NCBI GenBank assembly: GCA_902762385.1
Contig: CACWNQ010000004.1
Coordinates: forward strand, 62,001-126,000
DNA: 64,000 nt
From: an uncultured Bacteroidales bacterium
Lineage (GTDB): Bacteria; Bacteroidota; Bacteroidia; Bacteroidales; Muribaculaceae
Direction of reading: 5' to 3'
Below are positions 7,589 through 16,721 of this stretch, in pieces. Each line of letters opens with the position of its first letter. Positions within the stretch are counted from its first letter, which is position 1. The notes under the pieces are model-generated. The model saw only the letters and a program-made list of their open reading frames with translations. It did not search any database and was not told the DNA's origin. The position numbers and the translations under genes are program-made.

Positions 7589-8155
7589 ATGAAAATTTTC
7601 AAAATTACTGTCCTTGTTGTCGCCCTTGCAATGCTAGGAAGCGCATTCACTGTGGATGCCAAGGTGAAGAAGCGTCGCAGCACAATCAAAAAAGAGAAAG
7701 TTATGAAAAAGAAAGCCAAATGCTCAAAGGAAAAGCCTAAATGCACTCAAGCAGAGCAATGTGGCCTCGACATGGTGGAGTACTGTAACCAGGGCATGAT
7801 GATGACTCCTGTGGCTATGATGCGTGTTGAGCGTAAGGATGGCAAGGTGGTTTTGGTGATAAAAGGTACAACTACCGATGAAAAGGAGTTTCTGATTGCT
7901 GATGGCGAGCTGATTCTTAAGGAAGCGCTCGAGATAATCGAGCAGGAGAAGATGCTTAATTATGCAAGTAGTTATTCCCCCAAGACATCTGAAAGAATTC
8001 TTGATGGCGAATCATGGTCGTTTAGGGCCAAGTTGGCCGACGGGCGTTCGGTATCGAGTCGTGGTAGCAATGCTTGGCCTGGAGGAGACGGTTTGAACCG
8101 AATCAGCAAACTTCTTTATGAACGTGCATACAAGGAACTTGGTATAGACTATTAA
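7589..8155 (+). CDS. Secreted protein of unknown function
   Basis: 188 aa. A signal peptide spans ~1-25 (MKIFKITVLVVALAMLGSAF, cleaved after VDA). Then comes a Lys/Cys-rich basic stretch (~26-55) and a folded part (~60-188) with MMRVERKDGKVVLVIKGT and a strongly patterned end, DGESWSFRAKLADGRSVSS and GLNRISKLLYERAYKELG. The end resembles a small envelope-protein family seen in Bacteroidales, but I cannot name it. Three Cys lie in the basic part (residues ~44-58), so a disulfide is possible. It stands alone between the candidate small RNA and a bidirectional terminator. Confidence 0.75.
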   Translation: MKIFKITVLVVALAMLGSAFTVDAKVKKRRSTIKKEKVMKKKAKCSKEKPKCTQAEQCGLDMVEYCNQGMMMTPVAMMRVERKDGKVVLVIKGTTTDEKEFLIADGELILKEALEIIEQEKMLNYASSYSPKTSERILDGESWSFRAKLADGRSVSSRGSNAWPGGDGLNRISKLLYERAYKELGIDY

Positions 8156-8175
8156 TTTCAGATAAGGTAAAAAGA

Positions 8176-8216
8176 TAAAAAACAGATGCTATGCGCGCAT
8201 AGCATCTGTTTTTTTG
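8176..8216. terminator. Bidirectional terminator, 28-bp perfect palindrome
   Basis: 8182-8209 is a perfect inverted repeat (arms ACAGATGCTATGCG/CGCATAGCATCTGT) with A residues on the left and T residues on the right. It can end both converging transcripts (7589 rightward, 8235 leftward). Confidence 0.9.
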
Positions 8217-8234
8217 AGGAATATCAAGCTGAAA

Positions 8235-11200
8235 TTACTTGATAACCTTGGTTGTGGTTTGTGAGCCGTCGTCGTAGCGTGTCACCACGATGTTCACGCC
8301 CTGGAATGGAGTGCTCGATTCGATACCTGCAACGTTCACATACTTAACCGAAACAACCTTCTTGTTGGTGTCGACGGTGAGGTTGTTGATGCCAGTTAGA
8401 GAAGTATACTCCATCTTGGCAGGAGTAGTGTGAGTGTTGTTGTCGGTAGGAATAGAGTACATAGCCACCTTGTTACCTGTAACGATAAGGTTGTTGCCGT
8501 AGTCAAAGTTCATCTGATAGATGTAGTTGTTGTGCGACGAACCATCGTTGCGGCGAGCAGCGCTGACAAATGAGTAGCCACGTGGAGTGATGACTGGAGT
8601 GTCGCCATCGCGGTTCCAAGTGAGATCGAAGAATTCTACCTCGCCAGTTCCGTTGTTGATAACAAATGTCTTGCCATCGTTGCTTATAGCCATACCAGCG
8701 CCCAGTGAGCCGTTGAGGTCTTGCAGGTCGCTACCCGAGTTGAAGGTAATTTGGCCTTCGGGGTTAACATATACAAACGAAGGAACACCACTCTGGTTGT
8801 TGCCACCACTGCGCACTTGCGAAACGAATGCGCCACCGTTCTCAGTAGGAACCACGTTGCCGTTAGTATTGAGCATCTTCGAGCCAATGTCGAAGTAATT
8901 GTCGGGCGCAGCGCCCCAAGTTCTTGCTATAGTGCCATCAGCGTTACCAACGTTGTAGATTGCCACACCATTGCCGTTGCCAGATGGACCAGGAACGTCC
9001 TCTGAGAAGACATACATCTTAGTGTCGGCGCCAGTGCCTGTGAAGGCTACCGAAGTTGCCGAACCACCCACGTTCACACCATCGTTGGTGAACAGACCGC
9101 TGCCTGCACGGGTTCCCAAGAAGAACTGAGTGAAGTCGGCCTCAACATTATCGATGTCGGCTACATAAACGCCTGAATATGGATCGCTCCAGTCGGGGAT
9201 GTAGACTGTTCCATCGGGAGCAACGCCTAGGCGATATGGACTGCTGAGTGTGGTTGCACCGTGATAGGCAACGCTGTTCTGGCGGTTCATTAATGGATCA
9301 TAGATGTAGAGGCCATTACCGTCGTTAGGTTGCGAGATGCGGTTGCCCACATAGATGTTACCGAAGTGTGGGCTCTCAGGATTCTTGTCCACATTGTTGA
9401 AGAGGCATCCGCTGTAGACGCAGTCGTCACCCAGCTCATTGAGCATATCGATGCGTGCGATGGGTTCGCCCACGAGGGTAATCGCCCAATCCAGGGTTAA
9501 TGTTTGGTCTTTGCCCTCAATGGCAGCAGCAAGTTGAGTAGTTGGCACGATTACCACGTTCTCGCCAAGCACTACATCGTCGATAGGCAGTGATAGAATC
9601 TCCTCGCCAGTCTCGGGATTGCTGAAGGTGATGCTTGCCTCAGTAGCATTATCGTTGGCCTTGAATCTGAAGACATAGTCGGTGTCGTCAAGCTCGTAGC
9701 GCAGGTCGTAGGCATAGATACCCTTAACCTTAGGTTGCTCAACATCGTCGGTTGCAAACTTAACTACATTCACGTCGCTACCCACGAGATAGGCGTGGAT
9801 GTCCTCTTGATTAACAACAGCGCCTGCCCAAGCAAAGTCGGCGCCACCAGCTGTGATGGCACGGCCATCGTTGATGTCGGTGTTGATGGTCTTGAGCAGA
9901 GTAGCGTTTGCTAGGCCATTAGTGATTTCATAAATCTTGATGCCCTTCACGTCGTTCTTGGTTCCATAAGGAGCAACCATGAGGGTGTGGCCGGCATACT
10001 TGAAGATTTGCAGACCGTTGCCAAGCAGCTCGGCATCGGCCTCAAACACGTTGCACTCGGGAACGCCACCGTCGGTGGTAACAGGGAACTCATAGAGCTT
10101 GCCAGTATTCGAGCCACCGATGATAAATGCGTGGTCGTCGAATGGCGACACAGCCACCTTGATGCGTCCGTAGTTATCAACGGGATAACCGCTCTCGTTG
10201 CCTTCGATTGCCAATGGGTCGCCAAGTTCGGTCAGGGCAATAGTATTATTAGCGTTGGCACGGCTGGTGCTCACCACGTTGCCATCGCTGATGACGAAGA
10301 ATGCTGGGCGCACGCCACGGCTGCTGCCAGTGGTGGGAGCAGGCACGCACACCATGCACTCATTGATAGGACCGCTCACGGCTACACCAAATCCAAGGTC
10401 CGAACGGTACCAGTTAGAAGAGTACTGGGTTGTGAACCACTCGGTGGGTGCTGCGTCAAAGTTGTCCCAATAGTAGGCATACATTGTGCCACGTGGATAG
10501 CCGTCGGCATAGTCGTTGTTGAAGCAAGTGCGCACTGCACTCACGCCTACGAGCTTGCGGTCGGCACTAAGAGCAATAGAGCCAATCTGGTTGTAGAAGA
10601 TGGGCACATCGTCGCCCATGTTGAAGATGCCCTCGGTGCTAAGCTCCTTAACCACCTGCTTGGTGTTGTTGTCAACTATGTAGAGGTGAGCAAGTTTGCC
10701 TTCATGCGAGAGTACGATGGTCGAGTCGCCATATTGCAATGCCTGAGCCATAGTGCCCACGATGCCGTCGTAGGTGGTGCCGTCGTCCTGACCAAATACA
10801 TAGGTGCCGGCGAGGCCAAGATAACCAGGCTGTGCTGGATCGGGATAGTTCTCATATACTATCTCGTCGGGTACATAGTTCTCGTTCTCGAGTTTGATAA
10901 ACGAGTAGCAAGTGTTGTTGGCGGTAACAGTAGCGTCAATAGGTGCTTCAAGCGCCTTGTAACCCTCGGCTGTAGCCTCTACTGTATAGTTGCCTGGCTC
11001 AAGGTCGAAGAATGCGAAGAAGCCGTTCCACTCGTTGTCAACAGTATAGGTTGCAACCTCGTTGCCGTCTTTCTTGAGCACTACTTGGGCGCCATTAAGA
11101 GGCAACCACTGGTCGTCGCTGCCATAGGCGTAGTTGTAGAGGTTGTTGACGATTTTCTCATGCAGGTCCTTCACGGTACCAGCAATTTCACCCTTGCCGT

Positions 11201-12062
11201 TGAGGTTGAAGCCCCAGTAGGTGGCTACACCGCGAGCCTCTCGGATTCCCTCCAAGCGGTCATAGTCGAAGTTCAGAGCGCGGTGGCGCGCTGGCTGATA
11301 GGTGTGGAAGAATCCCTCGAGCAGATAACCGGGAACGCCATGCTTGAGCACTCCTAGGTAGCCGCTGTACTGGTTGCCGTTAAGGCGGGTCGAGGTGCTG
11401 TAGCTTCCATAGAAGCTGATGTCGCCACGCACGTTCATGTTGGTCACGCTGTAGTGGCTCTGAGGCTCAATTTCGCCCATGTGGTGGAATGGCCACACGG
11501 TGCGCGCCATATCGTCACTACCCTCCACGCCTGGTCCGTTATAGCCTGCGTCGCCAGTAGTGCCTGTGTCGTAGCCACGATACAGGAACAGCGGGTAGTT
11601 GGTGCTGCTGCCGTCGGTTGTAGCGTTAGAGTGCGACGAGATGAACATGTCGAAGTTGCCTTCCTCCACCTCCTCGCATATCTCGGCCAGTGGCTTGTTG
11701 AAGTTTTCTTCGGGATCATATTCGCTGTTGGGGGTAGTGTAAGGCCAAGGACCGTTAGCCTCACGCGACATAACTATGTTCTCGCTATGCACACCTATCG
11801 ATTTAAGATAATTCTTGATGGCAAATGCGCGTGGCAGCGTGCCACGTCCCTCATAGAATCCAAGTGTATCGGTATCAATCCAAGTGGTGCCCTCGGGGTT
11901 GAGTTGGCCTGTGTGTGGGTGTCCGATTGTAGCCATTGGGCGGTCGTTGGCGCCGTAGCTGCCGTGGCCAGGGTTCAAATAAATGCGGAACTCATCGGTG
12001 GTCTTTGCCTGAAGCGAGAAACCAACTACTAGAGCTGTTGCTAAAAGTATTATTTTTTTCAT
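8235..12062 (-). CDS. Secreted N-acetylmuramoyl-L-alanine amidase with propeller and T9SS-like tail
   Basis: 1275 aa. Signal peptide 1-19. Amidase_3-type catalytic domain ~24-285 with zinc-site candidates H33 (LNPGHG), E71 (GFYEGRG) and H144 (SSHSNA), and a late Glu in YLLEGFFH. This domain cleaves the amide between MurNAc and the stem peptide. Then a carboxypeptidase-regulatory-like beta domain (~290-385, GNYTVEATAEGYKALE), a long repeat region that reads like a beta-propeller (~410-1200), and an end ...VNIVVTRYDDGSQTTTKVIK that resembles a type IX secretion sorting tail. The size is far above ordinary amidases, and many unusual insertions (e.g. 99-116) lie in the catalytic part. The gene follows the PD40 gene by 16 bp, so they form an operon. 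Whether it cuts self or foreign peptidoglycan is unknown. Confidence 0.85.
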   Translation of the reverse strand: MKKIILLATALVVGFSLQAKTTDEFRIYLNPGHGSYGANDRPMATIGHPHTGQLNPEGTTWIDTDTLGFYEGRGTLPRAFAIKNYLKSIGVHSENIVMSREANGPWPYTTPNSEYDPEENFNKPLAEICEEVEEGNFDMFISSHSNATTDGSSTNYPLFLYRGYDTGTTGDAGYNGPGVEGSDDMARTVWPFHHMGEIEPQSHYSVTNMNVRGDISFYGSYSTSTRLNGNQYSGYLGVLKHGVPGYLLEGFFHTYQPARHRALNFDYDRLEGIREARGVATYWGFNLNGKGEIAGTVKDLHEKIVNNLYNYAYGSDDQWLPLNGAQVVLKKDGNEVATYTVDNEWNGFFAFFDLEPGNYTVEATAEGYKALEAPIDATVTANNTCYSFIKLENENYVPDEIVYENYPDPAQPGYLGLAGTYVFGQDDGTTYDGIVGTMAQALQYGDSTIVLSHEGKLAHLYIVDNNTKQVVKELSTEGIFNMGDDVPIFYNQIGSIALSADRKLVGVSAVRTCFNNDYADGYPRGTMYAYYWDNFDAAPTEWFTTQYSSNWYRSDLGFGVAVSGPINECMVCVPAPTTGSSRGVRPAFFVISDGNVVSTSRANANNTIALTELGDPLAIEGNESGYPVDNYGRIKVAVSPFDDHAFIIGGSNTGKLYEFPVTTDGGVPECNVFEADAELLGNGLQIFKYAGHTLMVAPYGTKNDVKGIKIYEITNGLANATLLKTINTDINDGRAITAGGADFAWAGAVVNQEDIHAYLVGSDVNVVKFATDDVEQPKVKGIYAYDLRYELDDTDYVFRFKANDNATEASITFSNPETGEEILSLPIDDVVLGENVVIVPTTQLAAAIEGKDQTLTLDWAITLVGEPIARIDMLNELGDDCVYSGCLFNNVDKNPESPHFGNIYVGNRISQPNDGNGLYIYDPLMNRQNSVAYHGATTLSSPYRLGVAPDGTVYIPDWSDPYSGVYVADIDNVEADFTQFFLGTRAGSGLFTNDGVNVGGSATSVAFTGTGADTKMYVFSEDVPGPSGNGNGVAIYNVGNADGTIARTWGAAPDNYFDIGSKMLNTNGNVVPTENGGAFVSQVRSGGNNQSGVPSFVYVNPEGQITFNSGSDLQDLNGSLGAGMAISNDGKTFVINNGTGEVEFFDLTWNRDGDTPVITPRGYSFVSAARRNDGSSHNNYIYQMNFDYGNNLIVTGNKVAMYSIPTDNNTHTTPAKMEYTSLTGINNLTVDTNKKVVSVKYVNVAGIESSTPFQGVNIVVTRYDDGSQTTTKVIK

Positions 12063-12078
12063 GATTCAGTTCCTCCAT

Positions 12079-12975
12079 TTATTTAAGGTTAATAATATAA
12101 GCCTCACCAGTAGGGGTGGAGAACGCAATCTTGCCGCTAGCTGGCAATGGATACATGGCAACCACATCGTCGCCAGTGAGAGTCTGACTGTTTCCGTTGA
12201 GGTCGGCAACTACAATTGAGCCCGAGGTATATACCTCGCCATTGTCGGTGGTTTTCATACCCACAACCATGTCGTTGCTCATCCACTTGGGAGCTTGAAG
12301 CTTGCCCAGGCTCACGAGGCCACTGCCGTCGATGTTGCACACATAGGCGCCCTTGCCACTGCAGTAGAAGAGGGCCTTGGTTGCGTCGGGCGACATTGAA
12401 GCCCAAATGTAGCGGTGGTTGCCAGCAGGCATAAACTCGGTGGTCTTACCGTTACGAGTGATGTAGAGCTTGAAATTGTTGGTCGAGAGCACTGGTGTGT
12501 TCACCTGTGCCTTGCCATTGTCAAGAGCCTTTTTCGACATTTTGCCCTTGTTTACAGCCACTGCGGTGTTGCCATCAATGGCCACGCCTTGCAGGTCGCG
12601 GCTGGGCTTCACAAGCTGTTGTTCGGCACCTGTTGCAAGATTTTTGGTCTTCACGGCCTTCATCTGCAAGTGCTTCTTGTTGGTCGACCTCTCACGATAG
12701 ACAACAGTGCTGCCATCTTGAGAAATCTGTGCATCGTGGCCTGCTCCCTGCGCCTGGGTAATCACCTGAGTGGCGCCTGTAGCCAGGTCAAATTTAGTGA
12801 GTCCACAGTTGTAGTCGGTTGTCATCAGGATGTAGTCACCCTGGGGACTGATGGCTGCAACTTTACTGGCGGCATTCTCGGGAATGTTCACCTTGTCGAT
12901 TGAGGTTACATTCACAAGTTGTGCCATCCCACTAAAAGACACGCATAATGCTAAAGCTAATAAAACTTTTTTCAT
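12079..12975 (-). CDS. Periplasmic or secreted PD40/TolB-like beta-propeller protein
   Basis: 298 aa. Signal peptide 1-18 (MKKVLLALALCVSFSGMAQ). The rest is repeated blades of the form 'SPQGDYILMTTDYNCGLTKFDLATGATQVITQ', 'SQDGSTVVYRERST', 'SPDATKALFYCSGKGAYVCNIDGSGLVSLG', matching WD40-like PD40 repeats (about five). Such propellers act as binding platforms; no catalytic residues are evident. It lies directly upstream of the giant amidase gene, which also has propeller-like repeats, so the two products may work together in the envelope (inference). A TAATTTTG box at 13070-13077 is the likely promoter. Confidence 0.8.
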   Translation of the reverse strand: MKKVLLALALCVSFSGMAQLVNVTSIDKVNIPENAASKVAAISPQGDYILMTTDYNCGLTKFDLATGATQVITQAQGAGHDAQISQDGSTVVYRERSTNKKHLQMKAVKTKNLATGAEQQLVKPSRDLQGVAIDGNTAVAVNKGKMSKKALDNGKAQVNTPVLSTNNFKLYITRNGKTTEFMPAGNHRYIWASMSPDATKALFYCSGKGAYVCNIDGSGLVSLGKLQAPKWMSNDMVVGMKTTDNGEVYTSGSIVVADLNGNSQTLTGDDVVAMYPLPASGKIAFSTPTGEAYIINLK

Positions 12976-13069
12976 AAATGCTTAGTTTTTTAGTTAGACA
13001 AAAAGTTAATTATGGTAATGAAATAATCATTTACTCTATCATTTATTATAAATCTCAAATTATTTGCGC

Positions 13070-13077
13070 CAAAATTA
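13070..13077 (-). promoter_or_regulatory. Likely promoter of the PD40-amidase operon
   Basis: TAATTTTG on the minus strand matches TAnnTTTG and implies a leader of about 88 nt. Confidence 0.45.
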
Positions 13078-13158
13078 TTAAAAAATATTGAAACTTCCAA
13101 AAAAACTTTTCAACATCCCAATCTTTACCTTACAAATTGTAATTACCATCCCCTATGC

Positions 13159-13198
13159 AAAAACACTGTCCCGCCCTTGCATGGGTTGGGACAGTGTT
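13159..13198 (-). terminator. Terminator of the SH3 protein gene
   Basis: AACACTGTCCC (13162-13172) pairs with GGGACAGTGTT (13188-13198). On the minus strand it is followed by a run of Ts (plus-strand A run at 13159-13163). Confidence 0.8.
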
Positions 13199-13225
13199 GA
13201 ACATTCGTCAGTTAAAGTCGCTCGA

Positions 13226-13747
13226 TTACGGACACGTGGTGAGTGAGTTGGAGCAAATCCTGTCGATAAGCATCCAGCCAGTGTATCGGCCATCGTCGGT
13301 CACTACTTTTACCCATTTGCCACTCACTGCAAGTGGGTGCAGGAGTATCGAGCCCGTGTGGCTCACTTTCACACGTTTTGCCTTGTTTGAGGGCTTAGTT
13401 CTAAGGAAATTCTCCTGTTCTCCGGCCACACCAAACGCCACTATCGAGCTGTGAATCCAATAGCCAGTTTTTGATCCGTGGAGCTTGATTTCTTGATTTT
13501 CTTCGGCCTCATATATACTTTCCTCTATCTTCCACCAGCCGTTTTTGACCTTACACAATAAAACTTCATAGGAGCCCTTGTCGGTGGGCAGAGTCATAGC
13601 CACCTTGGCATTAGCTCGGGGGGCAGTTCGGATATTGGTCACGGGGCCTTTTGAATCAATAATATAGGCAGGCACTGCATTTTGTGCGACAGCCACCACT
13701 GGCAGCAAGAGTGCCGCAGCTAGCAACAATAAGATTTTTTTCATCAT
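13226..13747 (-). CDS. Secreted protein with two SH3-like domains
   Basis: 173 aa from the chosen start. Signal peptide ~1-22 (MMKKILLLLAAALLLPVVAVAQ). The first SH3b-like part (~24-85) has VTNIRTAPRANAKVAMTLP. The second (~110-165) has ENFLRTKPSNKAKRVKV and SGKWVKVVTDDGRYTGWML. Bacterial SH3 domains often bind cell-wall peptides or act as adaptors. The frame is open to 13840, but TACTTTTG (13786-13793) puts transcription start near 13779, and the signal peptide begins at 13747 (or the next ATG, 13744), so the longer form is rejected. It is a single-gene unit with its own promoter and terminator. Confidence 0.8.
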   Translation of the reverse strand: MMKKILLLLAAALLLPVVAVAQNAVPAYIIDSKGPVTNIRTAPRANAKVAMTLPTDKGSYEVLLCKVKNGWWKIEESIYEAEENQEIKLHGSKTGYWIHSSIVAFGVAGEQENFLRTKPSNKAKRVKVSHTGSILLHPLAVSGKWVKVVTDDGRYTGWMLIDRICSNSLTTCP

Positions 13748-13785
13748 AACTATAGTTTTTTTTGAATGAACATTCTTTAATTCTA

Positions 13786-13793
13786 CAAAAGTA
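13786..13793 (-). promoter_or_regulatory. -7 box of the SH3 protein gene
   Basis: TACTTTTG on the minus strand fits TAnnTTTG. It lies inside the longest open frame and rules out the upstream start codon. Confidence 0.55.
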
Positions 13794-13992
13794 ATATTTC
13801 CCCTTGCATTCTCAAAAAAAATCAAATGTTTTTTAAGCAAATGCCAAAAAAAGTAACTGATTTTTGATTAATTGGGCTGCACCTCGGCATAAAAAATAAA
13901 AAACTTCGTCTATTATTTGGTATTTCACTCAGCTTGCACTAATTTTACAACTTTGAAAAACAATATTAACCATTATTATAACCGATTACTCT

Positions 13993-16593
13993 ATGACTCG
14001 ATTAACACGACTGAATGTCACTATTGCGTTGCTCATGTTTTTGGGCCTTGCAGCGCAGGCTGCTACTTACACTGTGCCTAAGCATGAGTTTCGTTCGGCA
14101 TGGGTGGCGACCGTGTGGTGCCTTGATTGGCCCGAGACACAAGCCTATGGCACTAATGCCGAGCTGAAGCAGAAGGCTCAGCTTGACCGAATGCTCGACT
14201 CGCTTAAGCGCAACAACTTCAATGCCATTAATTTTCAGGTTCGCTCAATGTGCGACGCAATGTATGAGTCGAGCTACGAGCCTTGGTCAAGTTACCTCAC
14301 TGGCACTCGTGGCCAAGTGCCCACTTGGGATCCGCTGGCCTATGCCGTCGAGGGTTGCCACCAGCGAGGTATGGAATGCCACGCATGGATTAATCCCTAT
14401 CGCTATAGCAGTAACGGTATTGACCAGTGGGACGCAGCCGGTAACCCACAGGACATTGCTTTGCGCCAGAGTGGACTCCTGCTGAGTGCTGGCAACTATG
14501 TTGTGCTTGATCCTGCCCGTGATGAGACTGTGGAGCGCATTGTGAACGTGTGCCAGGAGATTATCACAAAATATGACGTGGACGGTATCCTCTATGACGA
14601 CTACTTTTACCCCGACGGCATCAGCGCCGACAGTAATGCCGGCGACTATCAAGAGTGGCTCGACAGCAATGTCGACATGACATTTGGCGACTGGCGCCGT
14701 GCCAACGTGAACCGCATGGTGCGCGCCGTCTACAACATGATACAGGCCACAAGGCCCGACATTCGCTTCGGTATCTCGCCTGCCGGTGTGGCGGGAACAT
14801 CGGCCCCCAACTATGGCTTGCCACATTGCCCGGCAGGAAGCGACTGGCAGTACAGCACCATCTACAGCGATCCGCTGGCATGGCTCAACGAGAAGACAAT
14901 CGACTACATATCGCCACAAGTGTACTGGAAGATTGGCGCTACTGCCGACTATAGCAAGATTGTGCCATGGTGGAACCAGGTGTGCGACTATTTCGACCGT
15001 CAGCTTTTCGTGTCAAACTCCATCTCAGGAATGACTAGCCACAGCACAGAGCTCGACCGTGAGGAATATGCCAACGAGGTGCAGCTCAATCGCGACTACA
15101 GCTACGACGATGCTCCAGGTGCCATATTCTACAGCTGCAAGTACTTGTATCGCACCGGCAATAGCGAGGAACTCGCCACCTATCTCAAGCGCAAAGTGTT
15201 CACGCGACCAGCGCTGCCACCAGCCATGCCATGGAAACCAGGCACTGACCCAGGTGTGGTCACCAATCTCACAAGCCAGAACCACGTGCTCTCTTGGAAC
15301 GGCTTTGACAACTACAAATACTCTATCTATGCCGTGCCTAATGGTGTGGATCCATCACAGTTTGCCAAGGATGCCGAGTCGCTACTAGATGTTAGCTACT
15401 CCACCAGTTTCACAATTCCCGAAAACGCACGCTTTGGCTATTACTATGCCGTGTGTCCCGTCGACCGCATGGACAACGAGTTTGAACCCGCATTCCTCAT
15501 CCCTCCTGCCGACCAGCATCTCGACGCACCGGTGCTCCTCTCGCCCGAGAATGGCAGCCTCGTCCCTGACCCATTCATCATGAGTTGGGAAGCTGTGCCA
15601 AACGCTCAAGGCTACATGATTGAGTTGGCTACCAATGAGGATTTCAGCGATGTGAAACGTCAAACAACAACCAATACAAGCATCTCGTCGAGTGCATTTG
15701 GCGAGTTCCTGCCACGCAACTACTACTGGCGTGTGCGAGCTTGTGCCGAGGGATATACCGACGGCATTAGCGAAACCCGAATGTGCACACCACAGGTATT
15801 CACCATCATCAATCCTGAGAACGGCCAGGACAATGTGCATCCGTCGTTCACTGCCGAGTGGCTCACTGGCGGTTCTAATGCCAAGGCAACCCTCGAGATT
15901 GCTAGCGACGACGCGTTCGCCAATATTGTGTTCAGTGGCACGTCATCGACAGGCTCACTTGAGATTCCCAAATATACTCTCATGCCAGGCACCTATTATT
16001 ACATGCGTGTGCACATGATCGACAACGGCAACTATCGCGTGACGGGCACCGTTACCTTCAAGACGGCCTATCTTGTGGCGACTCCGCCAGCGTTTGCAAT
16101 ACCAACGGATGGAGGCACGCTCTACAGTGACCAGTATGTAACCGTTGAGCGCCAGGAGGCTGCCGTGAGTTACACCATCGAGATTTCGACCAGCGCCACC
16201 ACATGGGGACGCACGCGCTTTGTTGAGACTGTGAGAGATTTCGCCTATCACACCACTTTGCCTGCCGGCTCTATCAAGGTCAACAACAAGCTAATGGAGG
16301 ACGGACACACCTATTATGCCCGTGCCCGCGCCAGCTATAACACCGAGAGCGGTGCTGCTAACACCGATTACTGCGAGCCCATCGCCTTTGTCTACAATAG
16401 TGGCACTGCACCACAGCTGCCAGTGGGCGATGTGAATGGAGACGGTCACGTTTCTAGCGTTGATGTGACAATCCTTTACAACTATTTGCTCAACAGCGAC
16501 ACAAGCAACATCGTCAACGGCGATGTTGACGGCGACGGTTCTATCACCGCGGGCGATATTACAGTGATTTACAATATCCTGTTAGGGGGCTAA
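13993..16593 (+). CDS. GHL10 (DUF187) family glycoside hydrolase with dockerin-like tail
   Basis: 866 aa. Signal peptide ~1-23. The GHL10 barrel (~30-395) opens EFRSAWVATVWCLDWP and has NFNAINFQVRSMCDAMY, GMECHAWINPYR, and DGILYDDYFYP followed by an FGISPAGV strand. Family members are thought to act on polysaccharides (some on peptidoglycan-like or exopolysaccharide chains), and the substrate here is unknown. Two to three fibronectin-III-like segments follow (~410-800). A dockerin-like pair ends the protein (~811-866: GDVNGDGHVSSVDVTILYNYLL and DVDGDGSITAGDITVIYNILL). A terminator lies at 16652. Exported, probably cell-surface. Confidence 0.88.
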   Translation: MTRLTRLNVTIALLMFLGLAAQAATYTVPKHEFRSAWVATVWCLDWPETQAYGTNAELKQKAQLDRMLDSLKRNNFNAINFQVRSMCDAMYESSYEPWSSYLTGTRGQVPTWDPLAYAVEGCHQRGMECHAWINPYRYSSNGIDQWDAAGNPQDIALRQSGLLLSAGNYVVLDPARDETVERIVNVCQEIITKYDVDGILYDDYFYPDGISADSNAGDYQEWLDSNVDMTFGDWRRANVNRMVRAVYNMIQATRPDIRFGISPAGVAGTSAPNYGLPHCPAGSDWQYSTIYSDPLAWLNEKTIDYISPQVYWKIGATADYSKIVPWWNQVCDYFDRQLFVSNSISGMTSHSTELDREEYANEVQLNRDYSYDDAPGAIFYSCKYLYRTGNSEELATYLKRKVFTRPALPPAMPWKPGTDPGVVTNLTSQNHVLSWNGFDNYKYSIYAVPNGVDPSQFAKDAESLLDVSYSTSFTIPENARFGYYYAVCPVDRMDNEFEPAFLIPPADQHLDAPVLLSPENGSLVPDPFIMSWEAVPNAQGYMIELATNEDFSDVKRQTTTNTSISSSAFGEFLPRNYYWRVRACAEGYTDGISETRMCTPQVFTIINPENGQDNVHPSFTAEWLTGGSNAKATLEIASDDAFANIVFSGTSSTGSLEIPKYTLMPGTYYYMRVHMIDNGNYRVTGTVTFKTAYLVATPPAFAIPTDGGTLYSDQYVTVERQEAAVSYTIEISTSATTWGRTRFVETVRDFAYHTTLPAGSIKVNNKLMEDGHTYYARARASYNTESGAANTDYCEPIAFVYNSGTAPQLPVGDVNGDGHVSSVDVTILYNYLLNSDTSNIVNGDVDGDGSITAGDITVIYNILLGG

Positions 16594-16651
16594 CCGTTTT
16601 TATTGACAGGAACTGGTGATTAGTTTTTCTAGGAACTATCAGAATAAAAAA

Positions 16652-16686
16652 CAAGGCACGCTTTAAAATGCGTGCCTTGCTGTTTT
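16652..16686. terminator. Bidirectional terminator between converging genes
   Basis: CAAGGCACGC (16652-16661) pairs with GCGTGCCTTG (16670-16679), with an A-rich left flank and T-rich right flank. It serves the GHL10 gene and the leftward lipoprotein gene. Confidence 0.85.
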
Positions 16687-16721
16687 TGGATTAGGTTCTC
16701 GTTAGCGAGAGATCAGCTTAA

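Noticed and set aside
9987..11357. 456-aa frame on the plus strand opposite the amidase gene
   Set aside because: The minus strand has a continuous 1275-aa gene with signal peptide and amidase motifs; the plus frame shows no domain and is a shadow of its codon bias.
13748..13840. N-terminal extension of the SH3 protein
   Set aside because: A promoter box lies inside it, and a perfect signal peptide begins at 13747.
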